A stretch of 64,000 nucleotides of DNA, taken from contig OY747711.1 in assembly GCA_963556495.2 (NCBI GenBank), positions 34,944,914 through 35,008,913 of the forward strand, read 5' to 3'. Below, one piece after another: positions 1 to 11,456 of this stretch (the stretch's first letter is position 1; every line of letters starts with the position of its first letter). This stretch comes from Valencia hispanica. Lineage: Eukaryota > Chordata > Actinopteri > Cyprinodontiformes > Valenciidae. The position numbers and the translations under genes were made by a program. Below the pieces are notes generated by a model, which saw nothing but the letters and a program-made list of their open reading frames with translations, was not told the origin of the DNA and did no database searches.

Positions 1-292
1 GCAAATTGCAGCGGGTCCTGATACATTCTTGTTTGCTTACTCAGGTGTGCCAACAGGAGTCTCTTTAGGACCTTCATGATGTGGGATGTCAGGGAACGGG
101 TCTATAGTCATTGATGACTGATGGGTGGGTTATCTTTGGTACTGGAAAAAGGCAGGATGTCTTCCACAACACTGGAACCTTCTCCTGAGTTAGGCTAAGG
201 TTGAAGAGGTGTTGCAGTATCCCACAGAGTTGCTCTGCACAGGCCTTCAGGACTCTGGGGCTGACACCATCTGGACCGGCAGCCTTGTTCCA
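1..292 (-). mobile_element. L2/CR1-type LINE fragment (reverse transcriptase N-terminal part)
   Basis: On the minus strand the segment can be read as the fingers region of a non-LTR reverse transcriptase. Visible landmarks are a GVSPRVLK-like stretch, then LWKTSCLFPVPK and NDYRPV. The same landmarks occur in the LINE at 5619-6218, so the two are related copies. The fragment runs off the left edge of the window and is not open throughout. Family (L2, CR1 or Rex1 within the Jockey superfamily) is inferred from motif style only. Confidence 0.75.
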
Positions 293-1218
293 GTTCCTGT
301 TTCTTCACCTGACTTTTGGATATATGGCAATATAGATTTGAGGCCATATCGCCCAGCCCTAGTGCATATTGTTACATAATTTACATCTAACATATAGGAG
401 ATAAATAATTTGTTAGGTGGCATACATGCACACTGTACAGTTTCATATTCATAAGAAGCATGCATCTAAGTGAACCTGCTGGACTCTGCCTTCTAACCAG
501 CTTAATTTCCTTCGATTACCTCCCCACAGATATGTGTTCACACTTTCTTTCTAGTAATCAACATAAGATTTCAAGCATCACTTGTGCTGAAAATGAAGTA
601 ACTGTTTTTTGTTCTCACTTTAACTATTGCTACCCATGTAACACAGCCTGACTTGGAAGCACTAGTACAATCATTTTTGCATAGACTAAAATTCTCATCT
701 TCAACAGATCTAAATTAACACAATTTTTGGGTCCTGATGCACCAACATTTATTATTAGCCTATTTACAGAGAGCATGTTCATTAACCTGTTTTGTTTTTA
801 ACTTTATTAATCTATGAATATTAACAATTTTGATATATGTAGAGTTCTTTCCTTTTTATGCTTAATCTCTTATGTTGTGGTTTGGAATTGAATTTAATGG
901 TGGGAGTCTTGCGGTCTCATTTGTCTTTCTGACAGAATGGCTGTTTCTCCCTGAACAGCAGCGGGCAGCCCCTTTTTTCCCAGCGTAACATTAGAGCAAC
1001 TTTACAAAATCACATTCCAATTTGCTATTTGATATGTTGAATGACCTGGAAATATTGGCTGAGTTGCTTCTCAGTACTACAGTAGGTTTAAAAAAAAGGT
1101 TGCTTTGAAAATAAAATGTTGGATAGTTGTCTTCATGTTCTGTAAGCCAACCCTTGAGTTTCTATCACTGAACCAGAGTTTTTGCTATTTGTCCTGTATG
1201 CATCTCTTTAATTGAAAT
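293..1218. other. Unannotated AT-rich stretch
   Basis: No ORF with recognisable content, no clear repeat and no splice-bounded exon was seen. Short open frames here have no protein-like composition. Confidence 0.4.
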
Positions 1219-2850
1219 TACACTCAACAACAATATAAACGCAACACCTTTGTTTCTGCTTCCATTTTTCATGAGATGGACTTAAAGATCTAAAATTCAT
1301 TCCAGATACACAATATTACCATTTCTCTCAAACATTGTTCACAAATCAGTCTAAATGTGTGATAGTGAGCACTTCTGCTTTGCTGAGATAATCCATCCCA
1401 CCTCACAAGTGTGCCACATCAAGATGCTGATCTGACATCATGATTAGTGCACAGGTGTACCTTATACTGCCCACAATAAAAGGCCACCCTGGAATGTGCA
1501 GTTTTGTCTCACAGCAAAATGCCACAGATGCCACAAGTATTGAGGGAGCATGCAATTGGCATGCTGACAGCAGGAATGTCAATCAGATCTGTTGCTTGTG
1601 CATTGAATATTCATTTCTCCACCATAAGGCGTCTCCAAAGGCGTTTCAGAGAATATGGCAGTACATCCAACGGGCCTCACAACCGCAGACCACGTGTAAC
1701 CACACCAGCCCAGGACCTCCACATCCAGCAGGTTCACCTCCAAGATCGTCTGAGACCAGCCACTCAGACAGCTGCTGAAACAATTGGTTTGCATAACCAA
1801 ACAATTTCTGCACAAACTGTCAGAAACCTTCTCAGGGAAGCTCAACTGCATGCTCGTCTTCCTCATCGGGGTCTTGACCTGACTCCAGCTCGTCGCCGTA
1901 ACAGACTTGAGTGGGCAAATGCTCACATTCGATGGCGTCTGGCACGTTGGAGAGGTGTTCTCTTCACGGATGAATCTCGGTTTACATTGTTCAGGGCAGA
2001 TGGCAGACAGCGTGTGTGGCGTCGTGTGGGTGAGCGCTTTGCTGATGTCAATGTTGTGGATTGAGTGGCCCATGGTGGTGGTGGGGTTATGGTATGGGCA
2101 GGCATCTGTTATGGACGAAGAACACAGGTGCATTTTATTGATGGCATTTTGAATGCACAGAGATACCGTGATGAGATCCTGAGGCCCATTGTGGTGCCAT
2201 ACATCCATGAACATCACCTCATGTTTCAGCAAGATAATGCATGGCCCCATGTTGCAAGGATCTGTACACAATTCTTGGAAGCTGAAAATGTCCCAGTTCT
2301 TGCATGGCCAGCATACTCACCGGACATGTCACCCATTGAGCATGTTTGGGATGTGCTTGACCGGCGTATACGACAGCGTGTACCAGTTCCCACTAATATC
2401 CAACAACTTCGCATAGCCATTGAAGAGTGGACCAACATTCCACAGGCCACAATTGACAATCTGATAAACTCTATGCGAAGAAGATGTGTTGCACTGCATG
2501 AGGCAAATGGTGGTCACACCAGATACTGACTGGTTCTGAGTCCCCAGACCCCCAATAAAGCAAAAGACTGCACATTCCAGGGTGGCCTTTTATTGTGGGC
2601 AGTATAAGGTACACCTGTGCACTAATCATGATGTCAGATCAGCATCTTGATGTGGCACACCTGTGAGGTGGAATGGATTATCTCAGCAAAGCAGAAGTGC
2701 TCACTATCACACATTTAGACTGATTTGTGAACAATGTTTGAGAGAAATGGTAATATTGTGTATCTGGAATGAATTTTAGATCTTTAAGTCCATCTCATGA
2801 AAAATGGAAGCAGAAACAAAGGTGTTGCGTTTATATTTTTGTTGAGTGTA
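1219..2850 (+). mobile_element. Tc1/mariner DNA transposon, near complete
   Basis: The element spans 1221-2848 and is flanked by TA dinucleotides at 1219-1220 and 2849-2850, the Tc1/mariner target duplication. The left arm (about 1221-1505) and right arm (about 2564-2848) are nearly identical inverted repeats of about 285 bp, both starting CACTCAACAA. They enclose one transposase frame (1519-2529). The small number of differences between the arms and the single disabling stop suggest fairly recent insertion compared with the other, shredded Tc1 relics in the window. Confidence 0.95.
1519..2529 (+). pseudogene. Tc1-family transposase with one in-frame stop
   Basis: The frame from ATG 1519 to the stop at 2527-2529 would be 336 residues, the usual length for Tc1 transposases. 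It begins with a paired-like helix-turn-helix region (MPQMPQVLREHAIGML, then SIRSVACALN and RRLQRRFREYG). A basic stretch follows (NRRPRVTT). The DDE catalytic triad is visible: TDESR for the first Asp, QQDNAWPH for the second, and SPDMSPIEHVWD for the Glu. There are 34 residues between the second Asp and the Glu, so this is DD34E. The frame is broken once, by TGA at 2062-2064 (codon 182), between the first and second catalytic Asp. A CGA-to-TGA deamination would explain it, but that is inference. The element is probably non-autonomous now, although both ends look usable by a related transposase. Confidence 0.93.
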
Positions 2851-3194
2851 TATGAAGGGTAAAGATTACCCAATACAAAAAAACTGTGTACTATTAGATA
2901 TTGTGCTATATCAGTGCCCCCCCTGTAAAATGTGTTGTGGGTCTCTGCATTTATCCTTACTACTATACACCTAGCACTCATTTTACTCAGACAAAAATAC
3001 AAATATGTCGGTCTTACCTCACAGATGGGATTCCCCTTAGCACATACAGATTAATTACTAAGAGTGTCGTCAACAGTTTAAGAAGTGTGGATGATTTCTG
3101 CTTTCCTCTAAAACATCTAGAGCAGTTACAGCTAAATTGTAACTTTTTTTCAGCTTTTATCCTTTTGTGTATTACAACATTGTCATTATCATTT
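2851..3194. other. Unannotated stretch
   Basis: AT-rich sequence with no recognised gene or repeat. Confidence 0.4.
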
Positions 3195-3330
3195 ACTCTC
3201 TAAATTGTCTTTAGGTGTGAATGTGTGTGTGTGTCAATGGTTGTTAGTCCCGTTTGTCTCTGTGTTGCCCCGCGATGGACTGGCGACCTGTCCAATGTGT
3301 ACCCAGCTCCCCTGAGACCCTGCAAAAATG
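3195..3330 (+). repeat. Common teleost interspersed repeat fragment
   Basis: A short GT-rich lead is followed by GCGATGGACTGGCGACCTG and a stretch ending near CCCAGCTCCCCTGAGACC. This word combination is very widespread in teleost genomes, usually at the 3' end of LINE-like repeats. A reverse-oriented relative lies near 40577-40680. Family assignment is from memory of the motif only. Confidence 0.6.
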
Positions 3331-4604
3331 AGCTGCATAGATCATGGATCGATTATCATTTATTTCATATAAAAACTCTTTGTCTCTGCATTGCACGGGT
3401 TCTGTTGCAAAAGAAAGAACACGTGAACACAGTTATTAGAATGCCTGTACTGTAGGATTCTATAGTTTTATAAAGGTCTAAAGTTTTTGCAGTGACAATT
3501 TTTTTTCTCAGCAAAATTACATGATTCATGTCATGTTAATAAAAAGCAAAATGTGTTATGAGCTTTGCTTCTGAAACGTCCTGTTTTGTGTTTTTCTCTT
3601 TTTGAGTCCCGTTATACAAGTAATCTCACTGAAATGCAAAAGCCTTCTCCTTTTACATTCATGTTGGTTCGAAAGTAGCCACTCATTTCACTTCATCCGT
3701 ACAGACCTTTTGTTCATGTACATCAAAGTACCACATCAGAAGCATACATGTTCTGGTCATTTATGACATCAGTGGAACTGAACAAAAAACCTGCAGCATA
3801 TGGTTTTGTTAAAGGAAATTATATGTCATATTATTTAACTGTCAAGCTGATATTAGCTGAAAGTTTTGAAAATGAATAATATTGTATACAAAGGTGACAT
3901 CTTGTATTTTGCTCATTAGTTAAAGTACATTGTTGTCAAAGCACAACCTAAAATGGTGAATACAACTGACATACTTTCTTGCAGGTTGCACTGAATAGGA
4001 TTATTTTCCCAAAATTAAATGGAAGCAAAATGCTTAATTTAGGCATTATACTGCAATCAAAGCTTGACCTAATCACTTTTTTCTATAAATCTACCAGCAA
4101 TTTGGTTAAGAGTTGACTAGTCCATATATTGCAAGTTTTTATGGATAAAAATTGGGATTTTAATAATAAGAAATGGGTTATAATGCTCCCATTTTGTTTG
4201 CAAAAATACAATAAAGGTTTAAGAAATTTCAAGCTAAAATTAAAAAATCTCAACCATTTTTAAGATTTTTTTTTCAGTGTGGCAATATTACTGCCAGGTG
4301 TCATCAGTAAAAAAACTTTGGTTTTTAACTAGAGCAGGGATTGTCAATCTTTTTGTTGAGGGATGTGGTTTCTGAGGGGAAATAAGTACACAACCCTAAA
4401 AGAAGCAAATTACAACTGGGTCATTTTTTTCACTCCCTTCTCAATATTGGTTCAGGTGCTCGTCTTCCTGATCCCTCTTACTGTGTATTTTACCACTATT
4501 TAAATGCATCAACAGTAGAACATGGATGCCTCCAGTTTTTCAGAATAAAACATGCTCATATGCTCTGCTCGTCAAAACTGAAAATTATTATACATGTCTA
4601 ATTG
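3331..4604. other. Unannotated AT-rich stretch
   Basis: No exon-like or repeat-like structure was recognised. Confidence 0.4.
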
Positions 4605-6555
4605 ATAGATAGATGACAGGGACAAATTATCTCCTGAACCTCAGTCGTGCATCTCAGAGAGATCAAACTTTCACCTCAGCTGCTTCTCTGGCTGGTCAGG
4701 ACATTTTGGAGGGGGTGTTTTGTATCAGCCAGAATGCCATGCAGCTTCCTCCTCATCTGCCTCTCCACCACAGTTCTTACAGGGTCCAGCTCCCGACCCA
4801 GCACAGAGCTGGCCTTTTTGACCAGTTTGTCCAGACATCTGCAGTCTTTGTCCGCAGTGCTACTTCCCCAGAAGACAACAACATACAGAAGCACACTTCC
4901 GATGACTGTGTGATATCTGTAGTATGTCACTGCAGACATTGAAGGACCTTAGCTGCCTGAGGAAGAAAAGGCGACTCTGTAGCTTCCTGTATGCTGCGTC
5001 TGTGTTGGTGGTCTACTCCAGTTTCTGGTCCAGAACTACCCCCAGGTATCTTTTGGACTCCACAGTCTCTATTTCCTCCCCTTCTATGCAGACTGACTGT
5101 CTTGGTAGTTTAGATCTCCTGAAGTCCACCACCAGCTTTTTAGTCTTGGTGGTGTTTGGGAAAAGACTGTTGTTTTTTTTCTCCAGTCAGTGAAGGTCTC
5201 CACCAGGTCTCTGCACTCCCCCTCCTGTCCACCGCTCACACATGCCACAACAGCTATATCATTTGAATACTTGTGGAAGTGGCAGGACTCTGAGTTGTAT
5301 CTGAAGTCTGATGTGTAAAGCGTGAACAGAAAGGGAGTCAAATCAGTCCCCTGTGGAACCCCAGTGCTGTTTTCCAGTGTCCCAGAAACACATCTTCCCA
5401 CCCTGATGTATTGAGGTCTGGATTTTAAATAATAATCCAGGGTGTCAGGGAGGGGGCTAAACCCAAACCCATACCCATAAATTTGTTTCTCAGTATGGGA
5501 GGCTTTATGGTGTTCAAGGCGCTGGAGAAGTCTAAGAACATGATCCTGACATAAGAACCAGGCAGATCCAGGTAGGTGTATGCCCGCTGCAGCATGTAAA
5601 GGAACACATCTTTAACTACTAAGTGTTCCTGATAGGCAAACTGGAGGGGTCTAGTTCCTCAGCAATCTGCAGTTTTATTTGATGGACAAGTAGCAGCTCC
5701 AAGGTCTTCATGATGTGGGATGTCAAAGCCACTGGTCTGTAGTCATTCAGCTCTACCGGTCCCCCTATTTTGGGCACCGGTGTGAGACAGGAAGTCTTCC
5801 AAAGCACCGGGACGTTTTCCATCTGAAGACTCGGATTGAAGAGCCTCTGCAGAGGAACTGCTTGTTCTGCTGCACAGTCCTTCAGAAGCCTTGGACAAAC
5901 TCCATCCGGACCAACAGCCGTGTCTGGTCGAAGTTTCCTGAGCTCAGCTCCCACCTCTTCTTCTGTTATCAACAGTTGGAGCAGGTCAGGAGGCAGGGGA
6001 GGGGTGGCAGCACAGGTGTTTATGGTGGAGTGAGCAGATGCAGTGGTGGAGGGAGCAGCCACAGAAGTATCAGGACCAGCTGCAGAGGTGTAGTGAGCAG
6101 CCGTATCAAACCTGATGTAGTACTGTTGGAAGGAGTTGGCTCTGTCGTCATCATCTTCTACAGGCTGGGTGTTCTTCAGTTTGTAGCCAGTGATGGTCTT
6201 CATCCCTCTCCACAACACTTTGATGACTCTGTTCTCCAGCTGTTTCTCTACCTTTCTCTTTTACTCCACCTTAGCATGCCTCAGAGTTTTTCAGTTCCCG
6301 TTGTGCATTCCTCTGCTTCTCCTTATCACCGTCCTTGAACCCCATCTTCATCTGGTTAAGAAGGCTTTTAATGTGACTGGTGATCCGCAGTTTATTATTA
6401 GAATAGCATCTAACACTCCTAACCGGAATCACAGTGTCCCTACAAAAGATGATGTAGTCAGTGATGATGTCGACACTCCTCTTTATGTCCGTCCATCTCC
6501 TCCTTCAGCTGTACATTCCAGTCTGTGCACTCAAAGGAATAATAGTAATTGCCCA
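4605..6555 (-). mobile_element. L2-type LINE copy, degenerate, minus strand
   Basis: A LINE lies in reverse orientation. Its 3' end at about 4605 carries a short GATA-type terminal repeat, typical of fish L2-like LINE tails. Moving upstream on the minus strand there is a C-terminal domain (4676-4939, with CRCLDKLVKKASSVLG and RRKLHGIL), the palm region (5084-5401, with GVPQGTDLTPFLFTLYTSDF) and the 5425-5607 segment (LDFSSALNTI). Next comes the fingers region (5619-6218, with GPDGVCPRLLKDC and NDYRPVALTSHIMK). The frame is broken several times between these pieces, so it is a dead copy. The expected FADD catalytic box is altered (YSNDIAVVA in the 5084-5401 piece). Confidence 0.85.
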
Positions 6556-6753
6556 GTAGCAATAAACCCAAAGCCCGGTACCGATCCGGGGCCCAAAGCT
6601 TGGGCCTGAACAAGACACTGAAAGATTTGGAAAAACCTGTCTCACCATTTATAATTTAACCAGTAAACTTACTTAAAATGTTGCCATATAAAACATTTTA
6701 AGAGTGGGAAAGTTTTTTTCAGTTGATGTGATAGTGTTTTCAGCCAGTCGGTG

Positions 6754-6965
6754 TACAGTTGTGGCCAAAAGTTTTGAGAATGACACAAATATTAGTTTTC
6801 ACATATTTTGCAGCAAAACTACTTTTAGATCTTTGTTTCAGTTGTTTCTGTGATGTACTGAAATATAATTACAAGCACTTTATACGTTTCAAAGGCTTTT
6901 ATTGACAATTAAATGACATTTATGCAAAGAGTCAGTATTTGAAGTGTTGGCCCTTCTTTTTCAGG
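6754..6965 (+). mobile_element. Solo Tc1-like terminal repeat
   Basis: After a TA at 6754-6755 the sequence CAGTTGTGGCCAAAAGTTTT begins a stretch of about 210 bp. It matches the well-known terminal repeat style of a fish Tc1 subfamily, including the later TTTTATTGACAATTA block. No transposase or second terminus was found nearby, so this is a truncated end. Confidence 0.7.
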
Positions 6966-7479
6966 ACTGAAGAGATAGGAATTCTGTTAATGTTGTATGA
7001 GGGTTTAATTTTGTAGTGCATGTGGAAACAGTTAGAAACCGTGAATAATCAAGAGGAATGTGGCACATCCTGTGTGCCTTTTGGTGAAGAAGCTGTGACC
7101 ATTCTGTGAACGAAGATCTATGTGGGAGGAGTTTCCTTTTTAACTCTTGTTTCAAATAAAAACCTTATGTTGAGATAAAGCTGTACTCAGTTACTAGAAC
7201 TGAGTCCAGTGAACGACTTCTCACTGTTAAAATATATAATTGTTGTTTGTTGTTCTTATTGCTCCTTTTTACAGAAATGAACGAGCACGCGGGAAGGTGA
7301 AATGAGAGCTCAGAGAGAGCCCAGGGTCATAAATTAAATGTGTGTCTGTTCCTTTAAAATAGGCTTTAAATTAGAGTGAAAACACCTTCTCAACATACGC
7401 TATTTAAAACACGCAGCGTATTCATTCTCTGCTCTCTTTTCGTCTCTGTCACTCACGCGTCTCTCGCACACACATACAT
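6966..7479. other. Unannotated stretch
   Basis: No gene or known repeat recognised. A short CA/TA-rich run begins at its right edge. Confidence 0.35.
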
Positions 7480-7680
7480 ACACACACACAAGTCCGCATT
7501 GCTACCCATATTAGGACTTTATATTGACTTCCATTCATTTTAATAGCTACATTTATGCCTAACCCAGACCCTTACCCTAACCCTAACCCTAACCATTACC
7601 AGTTTATTTCTAACCCTAACCTTAACCAGAACATACTATAAGGTCCATCGTTCTTCAGAAGGTTAGCGAATATGCCAAAA
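7480..7680 (-). repeat. Interspersed repeat with telomere-like CCCTAA units
   Basis: A CA-rich run is followed by ATTGACTTCCATTCATTTTA, then several CCCTAA/CCTTAA units (7558-7627). The same order of parts occurs in reverse orientation at 59430-59745: GT run, TTAGGG-like units, then the ATTGACTTCCATT complement. So this is a dispersed repeat family with built-in telomere-like units and not a relic chromosome end. Confidence 0.7.
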
Positions 7681-7732
7681 AAGGTCTTAAATAGGATAGC
7701 AATACAATAACAACACACACACACACAGACAC

Positions 7733-7801
<69 letters not shown>

Positions 7802-7850
7802 CCAGAAAAGGTCCTAAATAGGATAGCAATACAAGAACACACACACACAG
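7675..7850. repeat. CA microsatellite within a duplicated segment
   Basis: An uninterrupted run of about 60 bp of CA units lies at 7738-7799, with a shorter run at 7838-7850. Each is preceded by a copy of AATAGGATAGCAATACAA (7691-7708 and 7817-7834), so a segment of about 40 bp is duplicated around the microsatellite. The Cys/Val open frame on the opposite strand is an artefact of the repeat. Confidence 0.9.
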
Positions 7851-8967
7851 CCACTTCCCTCCGTGCATAGCACGTCTGCCTGGATCACCAGTGGAAGACG
7901 TCCTCTACCTTTCTGCTTCCTCCTCAGGTGCCTCGCCGTCCGGATCAGATTCCGGATCAAATTGAAACGCCATTACATAGTTATAGTAGCCGATAACTGA
8001 GCCATTACTGTCGTGGTGAAGCTAGAGACGTAATGAGGACGGATGGATGTGTGGATGGATGATCAAATATTTTATTAGGCCTGTAATTTGTAAACAGATT
8101 ATTGTTCAACACACAATATAATTAGGCCTAAACCTAATTACATTTCATCCATAGGGTAATATATTGGAATTTGGGCAATTTGAGGTGCGCAAATGCATGT
8201 CTGTCAATGTTTCATCAGATGCGGACGTTAGAGACTCAATTGACAATAGAGGCGCATGGCTTGGGCCCCGCCCACCAAAACTCGGTCATTCTGTGCTAAT
8301 GCTAAAAGAAGGGCCTCCTAGAAGGGGCTGCAATTCTACAACAAGGCTGAGCTATGGCTAACGATCCTTTGATACAGTATTAAGGTACTTAGAGTGTAAC
8401 TAAAAAGGGCCCAAACGTCGCGGGGAATTTCATGCTAGGGGCACTTTAAGAACAGTTCCAGACACTTCCAAAAAGCTACATTTTGTGCAGTATGCAGATT
8501 ATAGACGTGGAGTGTGAAAGCGTAAAATTTTTTCTTGAGTATTCTTATCTTGACATAACATAGAAAACATGTAATTTTCTGCTGCTGTGATATATTATTG
8601 AATTGTTTGACAGTACTTGCTTTCATGAATAAGTATAACCGCAATCACAGCACAACTGTTGCTTTCATCCGGATAAAGGATGATAATTATCTGATGGTGC
8701 AGACATTTTTAAATCAGAACAGCAACTTCACAATCCTGGGTTTCAGCATGTACTGACAATAACATAAGGTTATGTTTACACTACAGATATTTATGGTCAA
8801 ATTGTTTTCATATTAGAACAGCCATACGGTTTTCCAGAACCTTGCCTTTCTTTGTAAATTGCCAAAAGGTTATCCAGCATTAATTATAACAGATATAATG
8901 GATTGTTGTAACATCTGATGGAGGGGATTTCTGATAGCTTATACTCCAAAGGTGTGGGATACCAAAT
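7851..8967. other. Unannotated stretch, possibly old repeat
   Basis: The part from about 8235 to 8445 (GGGCCCCGCCCACC... ending GGGGCACTTTAA) has the look of a decayed DNA-transposon end, but I could not find its partner terminus. The remainder is unremarkable. Confidence 0.3.
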
Positions 8968-9810
8968 CAAACCAAGCTTTATTTATAAAGCGCTTTTCAT
9001 ACACAAATTGCAGTTCAAAGTGCTTTACAGGGTTAAAATGAACCCACAAAAACCACATTCCCTTCCCTCGCCCACAGATTTAAAAGCATGATCATAGTTA
9101 TACCCCCTTCCCCCAAACCCAACCCTCATGCGAGCATAAACTTCAAAGTAACAGTAAAAAGGACAATAGACTGAGTACGGATGAGCCCGGTAAGCAAGCG
9201 CCATCAAGGGAGCCATCTACACCGGCAGCAGCAGATCAACGGCAGCCGCCAGGGCACTGACCCAAGGCGCCCAGAGGAGGCAAGGCCGATACACCAACCT
9301 CTACCCAAGCACTACCTGGTGAGCACCCAGGCAGCCACAGCCGACCACCGCTCCCGAGGCAAAGGCTCCCACAGAGGAAACACTGGAAGAAAGATTAAAA
9401 TAAGTTAAAGTATAAAATAAACAGAGAATAAGTATGGTAAGATTAAGTAGTAAAACACTGATCAAATTTAATAAAACATGGAGAGCAATTAAACGGACTA
9501 TTATGAAAATCAGTTAAAAGCAAGGGTAAAAAGGTGAGTTTTCAGCCTGCTTTTTAAAACATTAACGTTCTCTGCAGACCTGAGCTCCTCCGCCAGCCTG
9601 TTCCAGAGGTGAGGGAAAAAATAATGGAAAGACGCATGAGTGTGTGAGTGCAGAGACCGTGAACGTTCATATGGTAAAAGCACTTCTGAAAGATAAGAAG
9701 CCCCAAGACCATTAAGACACTTAAAAACCAGTAAAATAACATTAAAATCGATCCTAAAACATACAGGGAGCCAACTGTCCTGGAAATGCCCTGGAGTTGT
9801 GCATCCATCT
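8968..9810 (-). mobile_element. LINE 3' portion, minus strand
   Basis: On the minus strand this reads as the end of a LINE reverse transcriptase gene followed by its 3' untranslated region. The terminus near 8975-9030 has TTTATTTATAAAGCGC and CAAAGTGCTTTACAG, a common fish LINE 3' end. The stretch at 9540-9800 is the C-terminal coding part. On the plus strand it carries the GTGAGTTTTCAGCCTGC and GAGCTCCTCCGCCAGCCTG landmarks of this family. The 3' UTR has a small open frame (9181-9408) that I regard as non-coding. Confidence 0.7.
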
Positions 9811-11456
9811 AGTTAGAGATGTTAATCTAAGGATCATGGATTTATAGAAAATCCTGTAAAGAGAGCAACAACAAAAATGCTTCTTATTTTAAAGTATGTT
9901 TTGGAGGCCATAAACATTCCTTGGCAACTGTCATTTTTATTGACACATGATTCAAGCTTCATTTACATTTTTAAAATGGAACTAAAGTATATAGAATAAA
10001 TACTAAATGATTCTTGCAATGCAAGTAGGTAATTTATGTTTGTGTAGATTCTCAAATACTATCTAAAGGTAATTTAGGTGAGCATGCACTAGTGCCTTTT
10101 TTTGTTTGGTGTGTCTGAATTTCGCACTGTGTCCACCATTCAAATATAGTGATAGATAATCAATCTCCTTTAAATAGCATCCCCTTTAAGAAACCTCTGT
10201 GGGTTGCATTGTGTAATGAAGACTGCCACACATCCATGTCTGTCACAGACGAGGCTTGTTTCTCTGTGACATTCTTTGACAGGAAGAAAGAGGTTAGATT
10301 TTCATGGCACACTTGTGAAGGATAAAGGCAATTTGCACTGCCACAGCTACATTGATGTGGAGGAAGGATCGATGTTCAGGTTTGATTGGACACAGCAGAT
10401 AAACATCTCATATGGATCAGAGTCATTTAGGAATCTGTGGGGAGGGAATTACATTGTGGTTTCTTCACTCACGAAGCCTCCGCTCAAATTCCAAGTAACA
10501 ACAGGAGTGTGTTTTCAGGAAAATTGTGGTTAAAAATAAGTCTTAAAATCACGCTCATGCTGTATTTAAAAATAAAATCTTACAGGCCCACATGTTGCTT
10601 TTGATCATTCAGATTTCTTTTTCAGCAGCTCAGCATTTCCTGGTTGTTGATGACCTTGTGACACTGACAAATGACATATCGAGCTGTTTCTATGGAGACA
10701 ACTTTCATGGTTCTCAAGGGCCACTCTTATTGATCAAACGTTCAGAATTATTAGCAGAATTAGCTGAAATTAAGAAATGGACTGTTTAAAAACGTATTGT
10801 TTTTCCATCTTTTTGTTAAATGCCAAACTTAATCAAATTTTTATCTGCTTATTTTGCTTGGAATATTTGTATGTCATTTTAAACTCTTGCAATTGAGAGA
10901 ACATTAGAGCCAGAAATTAAACGGTCATTAATTTACAATTGTGTTTGGCAAGTTTGAGTGGTTCTTTATTTTTCTTTAGACATTTTTAAACTCTCCATTT
11001 TGTTGAAATTAGACAATGTCTAATTATAAAGAAATTTGTCTATGAGCATAGTTAATGTCTACATGAGAGTATTATTGAGCAGGACTAATGCGCTTAAAGA
11101 ATGATTGTTTTTAAAGCGGAATTGTGTCATGTATTTAGTTCTGTAGGCTGCCTTTCTTGTACATACCTATTCATCTTTTTACACAAATTTTCTATGGTAC
11201 TGACTTTGTAGTTCTAAGTCATTTTGTAAATAATTTGGTGTATGCTTGACATGGTTGTTCTTTTGTTTTATTTGATGTTTTTTATAACTTGGATGCTTTT
11301 GCATCCAGCTTTTTGTTCATACCTTGAGATGTTGCTTTAACATTTCGACATAACGTTTTTATCTCACAATGCCATAAATTCTGTGAAGTACTCCGCTTCC
11401 TATACTTCACAGCAGTAATGGTTGTTATGGCCAAATGTTTAAATTTATTTAATCAG
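9811..11456. other. Unannotated stretch, candidate non-coding
   Basis: No exon or repeat was recognised. Open frames at 10276-10533 and 10592-10789 show no family features. The 10200-10530 part is less AT-rich than its surroundings and could be tested for conservation. Confidence 0.35.

Noticed and set aside
7558..7627. Telomere-like CCCTAA units as evidence of a chromosome fusion point
   Set aside because: The same units occur in a related repeat at 59.6 kb with shared flanks, so they belong to a dispersed repeat.
7596..7868. Cys/Val-rich 90-codon frame on the minus strand
   Set aside because: It is the translation of the CA microsatellite, not a gene.
10276..10789. Two plus-strand frames that might be small exons
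   Set aside because: No matching splice sites or family motifs. The first could equally be conserved non-coding sequence.
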